Assembly (NCBI GenBank): GCA_027946555.1
Contig: JAPEVC010000027.1
Location: 1-64,000, forward strand
From: Gnomoniopsis sp. IMI 355080
Taxonomy: Eukaryota > Ascomycota > Sordariomycetes > Diaporthales > Gnomoniaceae
Direction: 5' to 3'
DNA: 64,000 bases
Shown here: piece by piece, positions 32,070-43,951 of the stretch
How the letters are laid out: every line of letters starts with the position of its first letter
How positions within the stretch are numbered: position 1 is the first letter of the stretch
Notes under the pieces: generated by a model
The model's input: the letters and a program-made list of their open reading frames with translations, nothing else
Told to the model about the DNA's origin: nothing
Databases searched by the model: none
Program-made: the position numbers and the translations under genes

Positions 32070-34722
32070 ATGGAGGAGGGGGGGGAGCGAACAGCTCAGC
32101 TCTGTGGACAGGAGCTTGAAGGAAGGTCGCTCCTTGTACTATATGGCACAGAAACTGGTCACAGCAAGGAGATTGCAGAGGAGATTGTAGAGGCTGCTGA
32201 GCGGTTGCGATTTCGAACATCGATCGAGCAAATGAACGACGTGTCCCTGGTGAGCCACCCCTTGCAGATGTTTTCAGGCTTTCAAGATGCTTTCATATGC
32301 TATGATACTGACAGACCTCACTTGTGGCAGAAAGAAGTGGTTCAGCACTCCATCACAGTCTTTGTCACCTCCACGACAGGCCAGGGTGACGTACCTGCCA
32401 ATGCAAGCCTGTTCTGGAAGAGCCTGTTAAGAAAGAAGCTGCCTCCAAATTGTTTGAGCCAGCTCCATTTCACCACGTTTGGGCTTGGCGATAGCTCCTA
32501 CCCCAAGTAAGACCCAAATCTCTTTCTCTCACTCTCTCTCTCTCTCCTTCTCTCTCTCTTCTCTGGCCAACCTGGACCTTCCAGCCCTGACTGAACTGAC
32601 GCACGCACCTGTTCCAAAGATTCAATTGGGCCGCTAGGAAACTGCAGAAGCGACTGCTGCAACTTGGCGCTATTGAGGTTTACGCATCGGGGGAAGGAGA
32701 CGAAAGACACGATAACGGGTACGTGAGGGCCTCACCTCCTCGTGTCAACCTGCACTCCAGACCGAGTCGACACCAAATATTCGCTTCTGGCCCGTGTACG
32801 GCTGTGGTATTCTGACTATCTTTCCAGTATCGACAGTATCTACTTGCCTTGGTTCCAAGGTCTAAAATCTCACCTCCTGAGCGAATTCCCACTCCCAGTC
32901 AGCGTGGAGGCCATACCTGACGACGAGCTTCTGCCTCCTAAATATCCCACCATGTTCGAGCTCGAGGTTCCCGACGTCTCGCCCCAGCAACATGATGTCT
33001 TGCCCCAGCAAGCCCAGCAACATGCCGCACTCAGTCATATTCTGCATCCAAAGTCACTCAATGAAGAACTAGATGATCAAGAACGTCGACTGAACGACCT
33101 GAGGTGCCTTGGTCGATACGCTAGAGAAGGCGGCACTATCTCTGACCGTTTGACGGGCGCGGATGTCGCTGGCCATGACCGTGTCCGGTTGGACAACGAC
33201 AATATCCTCAAAGATCATCCCCAATACTACAAACTCGAGGACCCCACCGACCATGCCGATGGACCGCACAAGAAGAGATTTCGCCCGATTCCCGATACCT
33301 GGGATGCCGAAGTTATTCACAATGAGCGAGTGACCCCCGAAGACCACTGGCAAGATGTGCGTCGTCTCGAGATCAGTGTCTACGAGAACACATGGAACGA
33401 CGAGCTTCCAACTCTGCGGCCTGGTGACACCCTAACCATCTACCCAAAGAATTTTCCAGCCGAAGTTGATAAGCTGATCGAAATGATGGACTGGACAGAG
33501 GACGCTAACAAACGCATCGTCTGGGGCATTCAAGCGGGACGCCGTAGTTACCCTCGCGACTTGTATCCTGTCAAAAACGCCACTTTACGCGATTTACTAC
33601 TTCACAACCTCGATATCAATGCTATTCCAAATCGCACATTCTTGAAGCAATTACGGCGCCACACCACTGATGATCGGGAGAAGGAACGACTCTTGGAGCT
33701 CACCCAGGAGGAAAATACCCAGGAATTCTACGACTACACCTCTCGCCCTCGCCGTACCATTCTGGAGGTTCTGGAGGACTTTCCCGCGGTCAAGATTCCC
33801 TTTAAGTACGCACTGGAGATTTTCCCAATTATTCGAGGAAGAGCTTTCAGTATCGCAAACCATTCTCTGTCGCATCAGAATGAAAAATCCACAGCGCATG
33901 TTGTTGAGTTGCTGGTGGCGTTGGTGCAATACAAGACGATCATTCGAAAGCCAAGACAGGTGAGCAAATCGAATATCACTGCCACTGGTCTGCAACGTCG
34001 AGTTGTATATTGACAAGTTTACGGCACAGGGTCTTTGTTCAAGGTATATCAAGTCACTCGGAACAGGGGCACGACTGGCTGTGGGACTGAGCAGGAACCA
34101 CCCTCCACCGACTCGAGAACGGAACTCCCGACGGCCGCTCATTGCCATTGCAACTGGAACCGGCATTGCCCCAGTTCGCAGTGTTTTGCAAGAGCGCCGC
34201 ATGTGCTCCGCGGAGTCCACCAGAGGAACCGAGTTACTTTTTTTTGGATGCCGGAGCAAGCATGCCGATTTCTACTTCAAGGACGAGTGGGAAAAGGATT
34301 CAACTCTTCGAGTCATACCCGCCTTCTCACGGGATCCTATCGACCCAGGCGAGAGGGTGGGGCTCGACCCTTATGCTGACAAGGACAAACGTCTGGTGGA
34401 TCCTGAAAAGACCCTCAGCACCGATCTTGCTGCTATGGGTCCGCGCGACGCACCCTGGGTGAGAAGCACAGACTACGACCGGGGTAAAATGTATGTTCAG
34501 CATCAGATCCGACGGTCTGCGAAAGAGGTGTGCCAGATCGTGGAGCAGGCTCTGTCAAAAAATAGCCAACCTATTATCATGATCTGTGGCAATGCGGGCA
34601 GGATGCCAATTTCAGTTCGACATGCGCTTGAGGACGCGCTGGTGCTTGGGGGCCTAGTGAATGATTACGAAAGGGCGAGGAAGATTGTCCAAGAATTCGG
34701 TATCTGGATGGAGACTTGGTAG
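32070..34722 (+). CDS. tah18: NADPH-dependent diflavin reductase Tah18
   Basis: Predicted 759 residues in five exons: 32070-32249, 32331-32506, 32620-32718, 32828-33959 and 34030-34722. Tah18 passes electrons from NADPH through FAD and FMN to Dre2 in cytosolic iron-sulfur protein assembly. The flavodoxin (FMN) domain begins LLVLYGTETGHSKEIAEEI and contains TSTTGQGDVPAN and TFGLGDSSYPK. The FAD domain has GRAFSIANHSL. The NADPH part has IAIATGTGIAPVRSVLQER, LLFFGCRS and IMICGNAGRMP, and the protein ends in the usual aromatic residue (WMETW). A Gln/His-rich, poorly conserved stretch between the FMN and FAD domains (near SPQQHDVLPQQAQQHAA) makes it longer than yeast Tah18 (623). The first intron (81 nt) is a multiple of three without a stop, so retention would keep frame. 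Confidence 0.93.
32515..32575 (+). repeat. CT-rich simple repeat in a tah18 intron
   Basis: Nearly pure C/T tract with CT dinucleotide repeats, inside the 113-nt intron at 32507-32619. Probably part of its polypyrimidine region. Confidence 0.7.
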
Positions 34723-35549
34723 ACGTCGCGGAGACTTGCATCGACCGACATCTTCGCTGGTGTCATCACTTCCTGACTACGTTGCCAACTCAAAAGAGGA
34801 CAGACGTGTGCCTGGGTTGAAAAGCAACGGCGGGGGCGTCAACGTCATCGCTGAGTCCACCGAAATAGACAGAACGCCTCACGGCTTGTTATGTTTAGAC
34901 CTGGTCGTGGACTAGGTATGAGGTTCCCGCTACAGATCACCAGACACGTTCTTTCAGTCTCCAGCATACATGCATCATCTCACATTGTCTTGTTCTGGAT
35001 CCGTTAGATGGCTTGTAGATCAATGATTGTACGTAGATACTTGGTCGATGAGGGCGATGTCCCGCTTCTCACACACTATCACCATACGACGCATTATCAA
35101 CCTCATGAGCGTGAACTCTCAACATCTCTTTTCACGTCTATCTCTCTTCTCGAACTGTCTTTTAGACAAGATGCATCGAGATCGTTTGCATTCGCTTTTC
35201 TTCGTCGTAAGCGATGGTTATTATGCCATGATATGTCTTCCTGAAACGCCTCGCACAAAATGCATTTCAGCCGAAATAGTCGATGGTCCCCGAATAAGGG
35301 AATGATACCCCAAATGCCGTTGCAAATTATGGTAATAAAGATGCAGGTGCAATGACAAGGAAATGCCGATGACTGATTAAGTAAGGGCGTAGTCCCGTGA
35401 AAAGAAACCATTTGACGAGTCCAGCGTGGCTTGTGGTGGAGAATTAAAAAGCTGTAGTGAAATGTTTTCAAATCGACAATGATACGAAGAAAGAAAATTG
35501 CGTCAAGGCTTTTGTTGCTGGGTGGTGTTCCGGGATGTGAGCAGAATGC
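34723..35549. other. Tail-to-tail intergenic region
   Basis: About 0.8 kb between converging genes. No gene, repeat or RNA is supported. Confidence 0.5.
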
Positions 35550-37118
35550 TCAATCCTCCCAACTATATCGCCTCTCCGAGACCTGTGGGATATGCACGAT
35601 ATCCATCTCCCCCATCACGCGCTCCTTGTCGAGAGCGTCAAGGTTTCTGACAATCTGCTCTTGGATCCTTGCCTCCTCCTCGACCGTGAAGTTGCTGCCC
35701 AGGCTATCGGCGGACTCGCGCCGAGTCTTGCTCAGATCGCTGTCTTGGAGGCTGTGGGCGTGGACTGAGTGCGCCCTATCGAAGGTGGGGTGGACGGGAC
35801 TCGGTTCATGGCGAAACGGATTCGACTCGTGGAGGAGCGGATCCTGCACAAAGACGTGGATCGTCTCGCCTGTGGCGGCGGTGGTAGTGGTGCTTTCTTG
35901 TCCAACTGGGGAGCGGTCCTCGGGAGTGTGGACGCGTGGTGTTAGAAAGGGATCTTGTTGTTGCTGGTGTTGTGTCCGGAAATGTGGTGGTGAGGGAATC
36001 GAGATGTGGTCGGGCAAGGGTCCCAAGCATTCAAAGTGCGTTGCTTCGATAATGGCGGCTCTTTGGGGTGACGGCTGCGACCGCGGCAGCGAATATGTCG
36101 GTGTTGGTGGTGCTAAGGGCTGAGTTTCTTGCGCACCTGACTCGGACCTGCTTATGCTGGGTATAGATCCCGGTGTCTGGGGTGAAGGAGGATATTGCAG
36201 TGGGTGAGATGACCGGGTGGAGCTGGCCGAACGTAGTGAATCTTCCCCATCGTAAGGGAAGCGTGTACCAAAGCCGTCGTTTGGTATTTGCGGAGGCAGC
36301 GCGGGAACGCTAGGGACGTTGATGGAACAATACTCGTAGGGAGACTGAGAAGTGGTATAGGTTGAGTAAGCAGAATAGGGGTCCATAGGGCATTGGGAGT
36401 GCATCCCTGGAGGCTCGATGGTGAGCGGTGGTGGGGGCCCAGCACGCTTGCGGTGCCATGCTGCTGGGGCAGCAGTAGCTTTTATTGTCGACGGCATTGT
36501 GATACCAAGGTCTTTGACCCCGGCTGAAGACGAAGCTGGAGTACCCTCAGAAGCGACGCTCCGCTCCGAATTGCATGCTGAAGTCTGCGACGTGGCAAGG
36601 CCGACTTGTGCGCGTGTGTCCTCGATTGGACCCAGCGAATTGTTGGCCTCAGCCCGACGGAACGCAGCGTTTCCCTGCTTCTGGCCTCCATCCAGCTCGA
36701 CGGCCGACTCACGAAGATTGTTCAACTCTTTGTCCGGCAATTGCCGGGGCTTCGAGTATTCATCAGAGAGGTAACGTGATGAACGATCTTGTTGGCCTAC
36801 CGGCCTTCGCCCCTTGGAGGAGAACATAGAGAGCACACGATCAAGCCCCGTCCTCGGGTTCAGTGCTCTTGTGCCATATACGCCCTCTTCCATGGCACCT
36901 GTCCATTGCCCTCGGCGTGCCCTCATGGTCATACTCCGTTTCCGTCGAGCGGCGTAGTAGTAAACGAATGTTGCCAAAGCAAAGCTGCACACGAACGCAA
37001 TGCCGATTGCAATACCGACAGTTTGCCCGACATCAAGCGATGCGTCGGATGGGACACCACTGCGCCGTATGTTTTCAGATGGCTTCAAGTAATTGACCTG
37101 ATGATACACAGGCGCCAT
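35550..37118 (-). CDS. Single-pass membrane protein with long disordered tail
   Basis: Single exon, 522 residues. A short N-terminal part (about 1-30) precedes one strong transmembrane helix (about 31-54, VGIAIGIAFVCSFALATFVYYY) followed directly by basic residues (AARRKRS), so the N-terminus should be outside and the tail in the cytosol. The tail is rich in Ser, Pro, Gln and Tyr, with many SP/TP sites, and ends with a short Glu/Arg-rich helix (TVEEEARIQEQIVRNLDALD) and YSWED. The layout recalls fungal wall-sensor or septum proteins, but there is no WSC or Ser/Thr-rich outer domain and I do not recognise a family. Confidence 0.8.
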   Translation of the reverse strand: MAPVYHQVNYLKPSENIRRSGVPSDASLDVGQTVGIAIGIAFVCSFALATFVYYYAARRKRSMTMRARRGQWTGAMEEGVYGTRALNPRTGLDRVLSMFSSKGRRPVGQQDRSSRYLSDEYSKPRQLPDKELNNLRESAVELDGGQKQGNAAFRRAEANNSLGPIEDTRAQVGLATSQTSACNSERSVASEGTPASSSAGVKDLGITMPSTIKATAAPAAWHRKRAGPPPPLTIEPPGMHSQCPMDPYSAYSTYTTSQSPYEYCSINVPSVPALPPQIPNDGFGTRFPYDGEDSLRSASSTRSSHPLQYPPSPQTPGSIPSISRSESGAQETQPLAPPTPTYSLPRSQPSPQRAAIIEATHFECLGPLPDHISIPSPPHFRTQHQQQQDPFLTPRVHTPEDRSPVGQESTTTTAATGETIHVFVQDPLLHESNPFRHEPSPVHPTFDRAHSVHAHSLQDSDLSKTRRESADSLGSNFTVEEEARIQEQIVRNLDALDKERVMGEMDIVHIPQVSERRYSWED

Positions 37119-40069
37119 CGGTCCCGGACCCTGGCTCCGGGTTCAACTCCAAGGCCACAGCCACCGTGGGTCGGTTAGAAATGGATCCCAGGTCCGCGAG
37201 CCTCAGGGTCCCAGGCCTCGAGAGCAGGCCACTGTTATTTGGGATGCCAGTGTCTTGTCGTCGAAAGGCCGTCATGCATGGCAGACGTGCCTTGCCTCTT
37301 CAAAGCTGAGCAGATTGCTGACTGGTGCGCAAACACGCGGGCGTGGTTGGTCGTTTTGGCAGTTTGGAAAGGTCCCTTTGTTTCTTGATTCTCAGATCTG
37401 TTGCCCACCTGGTTCTCCTCCAACAGGAAACAGCAGGCGAGGTGCAAGCCAAGATAGCAAAGACAAATATCAAATACAACCAAGAAAAGAAAACATCCAA
37501 AAAAACAAAGTCATGAGCGCGCGGGGTGGACGCGGGCTGTGGGGGAAGGATATAGCTGATAGATAGACGAGATGGGCGGGTGGACAGGGTGGGATTTGCT
37601 GACAGGGGTTCTGCGAAAGGTCCCGGCCCCCAGCAACAAGAAATGCGAGGACAGGCCTGCCTAGCCCTGTCGAGCCATTACACCCGGAGGGCCGGATCTT
37701 GCTGTACTGTAACCTTACTACTATGTATGTAGCATCTGCAAGGGCGCGATGCAGTTGGGTAGATCACCGTGCGATGGGGAGCTTTGCTCTGATCTCGTGA
37801 CGCAGCCAGGCAGCCAAGCAGCCAAGCGAGCCTAGCCAGCGTGGGAGAAGGCATTGCCGAGACCGGTATGAATCTTTCCACCGCGGCGAGTCGAGCTTGC
37901 TACATACTTATCTGCGCGTTGACCAGACTCGTTACCGTTGCAAGCTGAGGAAGGGGAAGGAGGAGCGGACAATGTCGTGGTGGACGGTGGTCCATGATGG
38001 TGATGGTGTCTGACCTTGCCCATCTTGGCTGGCTGGCCAACAAGCGTGTAATTGACAATCAGGCGTTGACCCCATTGATGTGCGTCCCCAAGATGAGAGG
38101 GAGAAATGAGGCGTGGGTGCGGATGCGCGGGAAGGATGAGATTGCAATTTGCTTCTGTCCAGGTGCTCATTCAAGAAGAAAGAAACAGTCCCTGTGGCCC
38201 AGTGTGCCTTAACACCGGTCGTCGACCGAATCAACGCCTGGGCTGCCTGGCGGGCCTGGCTGCCTTGGTAAGAAAACAGTCTGTGCCTTTTTGACCTCTA
38301 ATTTACGCTATGCCAGGTGGCGGCCCAGGCTCTAGTCCCAATCCCGCTACCCCTGCCTGTTAGTGAGGGTCAAAGGGAGCCGTATCCTGGCTCACCACGC
38401 GCTGCCATCGCTGCGCTGGGATCGCTCTGGCGGCCGAACCCGACTGTCACTGGGTTCTGGTCAAGGAACGCGCAACCATTCATTGGCTCCAGGTGCGAAC
38501 ACCACCTTGCAAACGCGCTTACTTGTCGCACAGACGCGCAAACGGCTCTATCAATTACACTTTTGGCCCTCGCTATTGTGTTTGTTTCAATTTCAGGTCT
38601 TCCAAACGATCCCTGATCAATGCGACGCTTAGCCTACCTGGTACACTCACATACAACAACGAACTATTTCCATGTTGACGCAAATTTGACTGGCGATGAT
38701 TTCACACATATCGCGATAGTCATGCTTACTGTACATTGTCGATCCCAAAGCCTGTAGATTGTTTGTGTAAAGGCCTAGGCATGTACTTGAATCATACACT
38801 GTCGTATTGCCAAATTCTCTTTAATGCGGTAGTTCCCGAGTCTGACTCTCATTTTTGACATTCGCCGAGACCTCCCGAGACCTCTTAATATTTTCATGCT
38901 TGTCTCTTGCCTCGCTCTCCGGGCTGCCCGTGAAAGTTGAGGTGGGCCGTTTGTGGGGGCACACCTGGTACTGTTTCAAGGTCCAGGCTGCTTTCGCGAC
39001 AGCCCCCGCCCTATAACATCTTCCTATCTGGAAATAAAGTTTATAAAAGGCGATTAGACTTCTTCCGTTCGGTATAAATTGTTTGAGTTCCATGGCGATG
39101 TGACCCTATTTGCGCTAAACGCGCGCGCGTTGAAATCATCAGACCACAACTTATTTTAAAAGCGCCTCCCGTTCCTCACCTCGCAAGCGTTGTTTTCATC
39201 TATCTGAAGATACTCCAAGGCCGGATACCAAATCAAAGAAAGAAAAATTACTTCTCGTGTTGAACTCTCCCTTGGGAGGCTGTAATTTTTGATGAGAATA
39301 ATACCCAGCCCTATGCGCATGGGTTTTTGCATGAGACATGTTCCCCAATCCCAGCCAACCAATGAGGAACAAGTCCCGTCTTATCCGGGCGTACTGATGA
39401 GGGACCATTCGCATTTCAGTATTTGGCTTAATTGTCCTTTCATAATGATTGATGTTTGTTTGCCTTGGTACGCAAAAGGATTGAGCAAGCCGGTACCGAC
39501 TCTCAATGTTCACACACTGCGCTGCGCGACTCATCTCAAAAGAGACTGCCGTTCTCTTGGGCGTCGCCCTATGCGGGTGAACCTTAGACCCAGAACACGG
39601 ACTAATGCTGTTTGTCAGTCGAACGCACGATGGTAGAATTGGTTGCGAAGGCTTTCTTTATTTCCCTGCCAAAGCTCTTTCTAGCCTTGTTTGTCGATAT
39701 TATTATAAAAATAGAAGCAAATAATTAATTTAGGACTAAGAAGACCTAATTTCATTGTTGTTAGTAAAGGCTGTGACTGAATGGTCTTTGCAAACACCGG
39801 ACAATAATGCAACGAAGACAGACAGTAGAACAACACACAAGTTTCTAATTGTAGAGACAGTATACCTCGGGACGTTGGCGGTCTCTCGAATGTACCGACT
39901 CGCTTTCAATCAACATATAAAGTGAGCGTACGTCTGAATTAGAAGCTTCAGAATCCTCATCCTCATCAGCTTCTTCATCCCAAACTTCAACCACTACAGA
40001 TCAATACCAAGGCAACACCACTATAAATTCTACTCGAAACTAACGCTCTCGTCTAGACCTTCTCTCAAA
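37119..40069. other. Gene-poor intergenic region
   Basis: About 3 kb without a well-supported gene. A minus-strand frame at 37832-38170 encodes a His-rich peptide (see findings). The part from about 39650 to 39780 is AT-rich. The last 170 nt have a TATA box and an A/C/T-rich leader belonging to the small gene that follows. Confidence 0.4.
39916..39921 (+). promoter_or_regulatory. TATA box of the small gene at 40070
   Basis: TATAAA 149 nt before the ATG, followed by a C/T- and A-rich leader of a kind common at strongly expressed fungal genes. Confidence 0.4.
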
Positions 40070-40378
40070 ATGTCTTATAACTCTCTCGACGCTCCCAAGT
40101 GGAACTCTTCCATGCCTTCTTCTGGCAAATGGCAGCACAAACAGAAGCACGGAAAGCCTGTCGGTAAGCGCGAGTTGCTAGACAAATCCTGTGCCACTGA
40201 CAGCCACGATGAGCATGAGAGGCTTGAGAACTCTTCGTGGTGGCACCACAAACAGTACCAGCGATGTGGCCGGGGCTTCTCGGCCTACATGGACAAGCGC
40301 AGGTTCTGGCCGAAGCGGGCCAATGCTGGTGACATTGTCCAGAGTGCCGTTACGGACGCCGCGAAAGATGACGCCTAG
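40070..40378 (+). CDS. Small basic protein, function unknown
   Basis: Single exon, 102 residues, hydrophilic and rich in Lys, His, Trp and Ser, with no signal peptide or membrane helix. It contains two alike Trp/His/Lys segments (GKWQHKQKHGK and SSWWHHKQYQR) and a basic patch KRRFWPKR. It has a good promoter layout (TATA box, pyrimidine/adenine leader, start context CAAAATG). I do not recognise a family; it could be a lineage-restricted gene, perhaps induced under stress or development. Confidence 0.55.
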   Translation: MSYNSLDAPKWNSSMPSSGKWQHKQKHGKPVGKRELLDKSCATDSHDEHERLENSSWWHHKQYQRCGRGFSAYMDKRRFWPKRANAGDIVQSAVTDAAKDDA

Positions 40379-40445
40379 GGGTTTTGTCACCTGAATGCGT
40401 CCATGTCACTGATATTACTAGAATTAATGGTAGAGTAGTTCTCGC

Positions 40446-41822
40446 TTACAAATCAAAGGTTGCAAATAAGTGCATAGTCCTATCCATTGTGTACAAAAGA
40501 CTCTTGTGTCCGTCCCAGCTGAAAGCACCCTGATAAATATCGTAAAGACCTCGTCCCATACCTTCCCAAACAACCTTACCAGTGAGAATCTCGACGACAT
40601 CGAAGCCATTGTATGACCCATAAGCCAGACACAAGCTGGCGTATGAGATACACAACGGTATGACACGCCTTTCGCGTCTCTTATTCGATTTATACATCTC
40701 GAAACTCGAACCTGCATCTTTTGTGGCGGCCCTGGGCCAGATGGCCACGTCGGAGCCCCAGATTGACACAACGTGTTGAGACGTAATATAGCCTAACAAG
40801 GAATCTGGATCAAAATCTTTTCTTTCTCTAACTTGAAGCATGTCCGCTGAGTACTTTGACTTGATCTGCACACCTGGCCCGGAACCTGTCTGGATATGCA
40901 TTCATCGGCAGACTCCACTCTTGGAGAGACTGACCATAGATCGGCCCGAGGGGGTAAAGTCGAGGTGTGTCATCTCGTCACAATCCAGGCCCCATTGGTT
41001 ATCAATTCTGGCTCCATTCCTTGCTGAGCAGATCACATGGATGACGCCACTGAGAACAAAGTCCACACCCACAACGATGCGATCGGACCCTAAAATACAA
41101 GATGGCTTGGGTGAAACAGCTATGGGAAGCCATAGCTTCTTGGTAACCTCAAACGCCCTGATGGCTCTTGCGTTTAGATCGACGAAGTCGAGTTTGCGCT
41201 GCTGGTAACGGTCGTCAGGGCAAAGGAACGCTTCTCCCCAGAAAGGACACACGATGAAGGTACCGCTGGTGAACTGGTTGAAGTGCTTCCCAGGAGTCAG
41301 ACCCGATATTCCATAATGTCTTCTGGACCAGCCATGCAAGATGTCCTCAGAGGTCTGGCATCCGTAAAGACGTCCCGCTCGGGACTGGCTAACTTGAGTC
41401 CATTGATGATAACCAGCCGCAATTGAACTTCCTTGTTGAACGTGTTCTTGGACTTGAACCAGCAGCCCATTTCGCACTTCCCAGATCCGCAGCTCTCGTG
41501 CCTCTCCCAGCGAATCATTGCTTTTGACGACGGCCACAATGTGCCCGCCAGCTGGGGTGAAGGTTATATTCAAGAGCGGCCTGTCTGTTGAAACTTGCCA
41601 GACCAACACGATGTCCACATGTGGTTCAGGAGGCCTTTCCAATGGCACTTGGTTGTATGCTGGTTGGTCATAGGACTCATAGGCTGGCTAGTGTGCATGT
41701 CCCCAGCATTGTTGACAATTTGGTATTTGGCAATCACCTGAATCGCTGAAGTAGCCATCTTCAGTCTCGCGGAAAGAGTCACTGGTATACGAGTGGGTCT
41801 CTTTGCTGTGTGAGCTTCCCAT
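40446..41822 (-). CDS. WD40-like protein interrupted by an in-frame TGA
   Basis: Two exons are clear: 41822-41738 (MGSSHSKETHSYTSD onward) and 41683 leftward, with a 54-nt intron. The second runs open to a TGA at 40904-40902 and, in the same frame, on from the next codon to a stop at 40446, so the whole would be about 440 residues. Beta-propeller features occur on both sides: LNITFTPAGGHIVAVV, LDFTPSGRSMVSLSKSG before the stop, and VVSIWGSDVAIWP, AFSWDGHKSLLYTMD after it. The stop sits within a repeat strand (GVCR-stop-MHIQTG). Either the gene is a recent pseudogene, the base is a sequencing error, the stop is read through, or a 45-nt intron (40934-40890, GTCAGT...ATCCAG) removes it. Function unknown. 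Confidence 0.65.
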
Positions 41823-43951
41823 CCTAAGTCGACTTGATCTCAAAATCGATATGAAAGCCCTGTTAAAAGTCCTGCGTGTATGTGAGCATGTAAGCGGCAC
41901 ATTTCTAGATTACTATGGGAGGAAGAACACAGAAGGCTAGCTTTCTTTGAACCACGACTGAGAACAGCGAAAATTGGAGGTTGCATGTAATATAGAGAAG
42001 GCTCAGAGGACCAGAAGACAGTAGCACCCTTACACGTCTTGCCTTGTGTGGTAGCACACATGAGCAAGCAACGGGCAGAAAAGGGGAACATATATTGGAA
42101 CCACTTTTGTATTTCATGCTGCAGTCACAAACGACTTGACTCCTTCACCTTTAAGACGAAGCCAGGCCAAGCGCTAATAAAAGAAGACTTATTCATCTCT
42201 TGTCTACTGTCTAACACGGAACCCCGCCCGGTCCTTCGAAATTGAAGTCCGGCACCTTTTAGATTCACAGCAGCGTCTATACGTAAGCGACAAAAGATTT
42301 ATACTGAAGTACACACGAAAGGACAACATCGCAGGTAAATTGTTTGCGTTTGACAGTTGTTGACGTGAGCCGTCCCACATGGCTGACGACGGTAAACGTA
42401 ACTCTGCCACATCACGGACTGACGAGGCATGCGAAGCAATATTCATGTCCAAGCAAAGGTTCCGTCGCAAATCTGGAAACTACATACTGTACTGGGTAAA
42501 TACTTAGGAGAACGGGGTTTCTTGATCAGGGCCGGCTGGGCGCCATGGCCTCTTACCGATATCAAGTCCTCGTTTTGTTTGCTTCGGGTTGGTATTATGG
42601 CAAGGAAACCTGACCTTCCTCGGGCACGAATGCCACTAAAGAAAGCTTACAGCAAGAGGCAGCACAAAGGACGAGGTGTCACAGCTGGTGTGCGAGAAAG
42701 AGGCCCAGCCTCTCGTGTCACTTTCCACTTGGACCGCTGCCCATTGCTCTCACTCAGCCGGCACTTGTGTCCTTCCTACTATATATCATGTCGGGCTTCT
42801 TGCATGCCACTTGTGACAAAAGGATTGCACGAGCGGAGGTGCATAGATTCTTGTATATCTGGCTAGTTGTGAAGGAGGCCCAGGTGGTCATACTTTCAAA
42901 TTAATCCCCAAAGAGCCAAAGGGTCCCGGAGCCAACCTGCGACGGTTTCAGAGGGCGCATGAGGTGCAGAATATGCAGAGTCACATCACGACTGAGGCCT
43001 GAGTCGGTCAAACACAAAATTGAAGAAGCCGTGACGACCTAGTTTCTTTCGACCGTAAGCGAGCCGTGAGGCGGTTGATCTATAGTAATTTTGTGACGTT
43101 GACCAAGTGGCCGGGCAACATCGACAGTCCCAGCACTTCGAACGCCCTTCACGGGCGGTAGACCAGGACTAGTATAATATAGTATCATGGCGACCACGTA
43201 ATCTCGTGTGACTAAAACAGAAGCAACTATTCAAGCGGTCGGATTATATATGTGGACGATTGCACAGTACACCTCCCCAATAGGTTGGACTATGTATAGG
43301 GTGGGTAGTCACGTTTCGAGATCACCAACAGGGTTGCGTTGAAACCACATTGAGAGTCATTTTGGTGTGACGGGAACAGCGACACTAAAACGAAACCAAG
43401 TTCCGATAGGCTTGTTAAATTCAGCAGGCCCCAGGCCCAGGCCCCCCCCCTTCAGTTAGCACGCTGCAATGGCCGCCCTGCTCGACGCGGCTGAGGCCAG
43501 GACTCACTATTCGTACTTCTTTTTCGGCCCAACAAAGGCCCTTTCAGCCGATGTTAGAGGTTGGGTTGATGCCTTTCAGGGTCCTAGCATACTTCCTGCT
43601 GTTATCAGTCTGGTCTTTTCTCAAACTCTCTCTACCTCGGGTGAACACTACCAAAGACGGGCCGATGTTCTGTCCGGCGTTACGACTGGTTCGTCGACCG
43701 TTACTTAGCACAAGCACTCCACTGAAGGGGCCGACTGCGACCGTGCCGTTCAATTTCGAAATCCCAACGGCGAATGGCTGCCCGGAAGCCATGAGTATGT
43801 GTATATATTCCCAGCCGCCACCATCGACCTCCTGGCTGGACCAGGGTTATTGAGCGTGTATTGGCAGGGCCGCACGTCTCTCGTTCAATTTTTTCTTTCT
43901 TTCTTTAATTCGTTACTTCGTTTTGGCTTCGGGCTTTCCACGAGGCTAGCC
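41823..43951. other. Divergent intergenic region
   Basis: About 2.1 kb between two divergent genes. Short open frames only. A C-run near 43441-43449 and a CT/T-rich stretch just before the hydrolase start are the only notable features. Confidence 0.45.

Noticed and set aside
35479..36123. 214-codon plus-strand open frame
   Set aside because: It is the antisense shadow of the single-pass membrane protein gene.
42429..42866. 145-codon plus-strand open frame
   Set aside because: Low similarity to anything recognisable, with a Cys/Arg-rich composition of random sequence.
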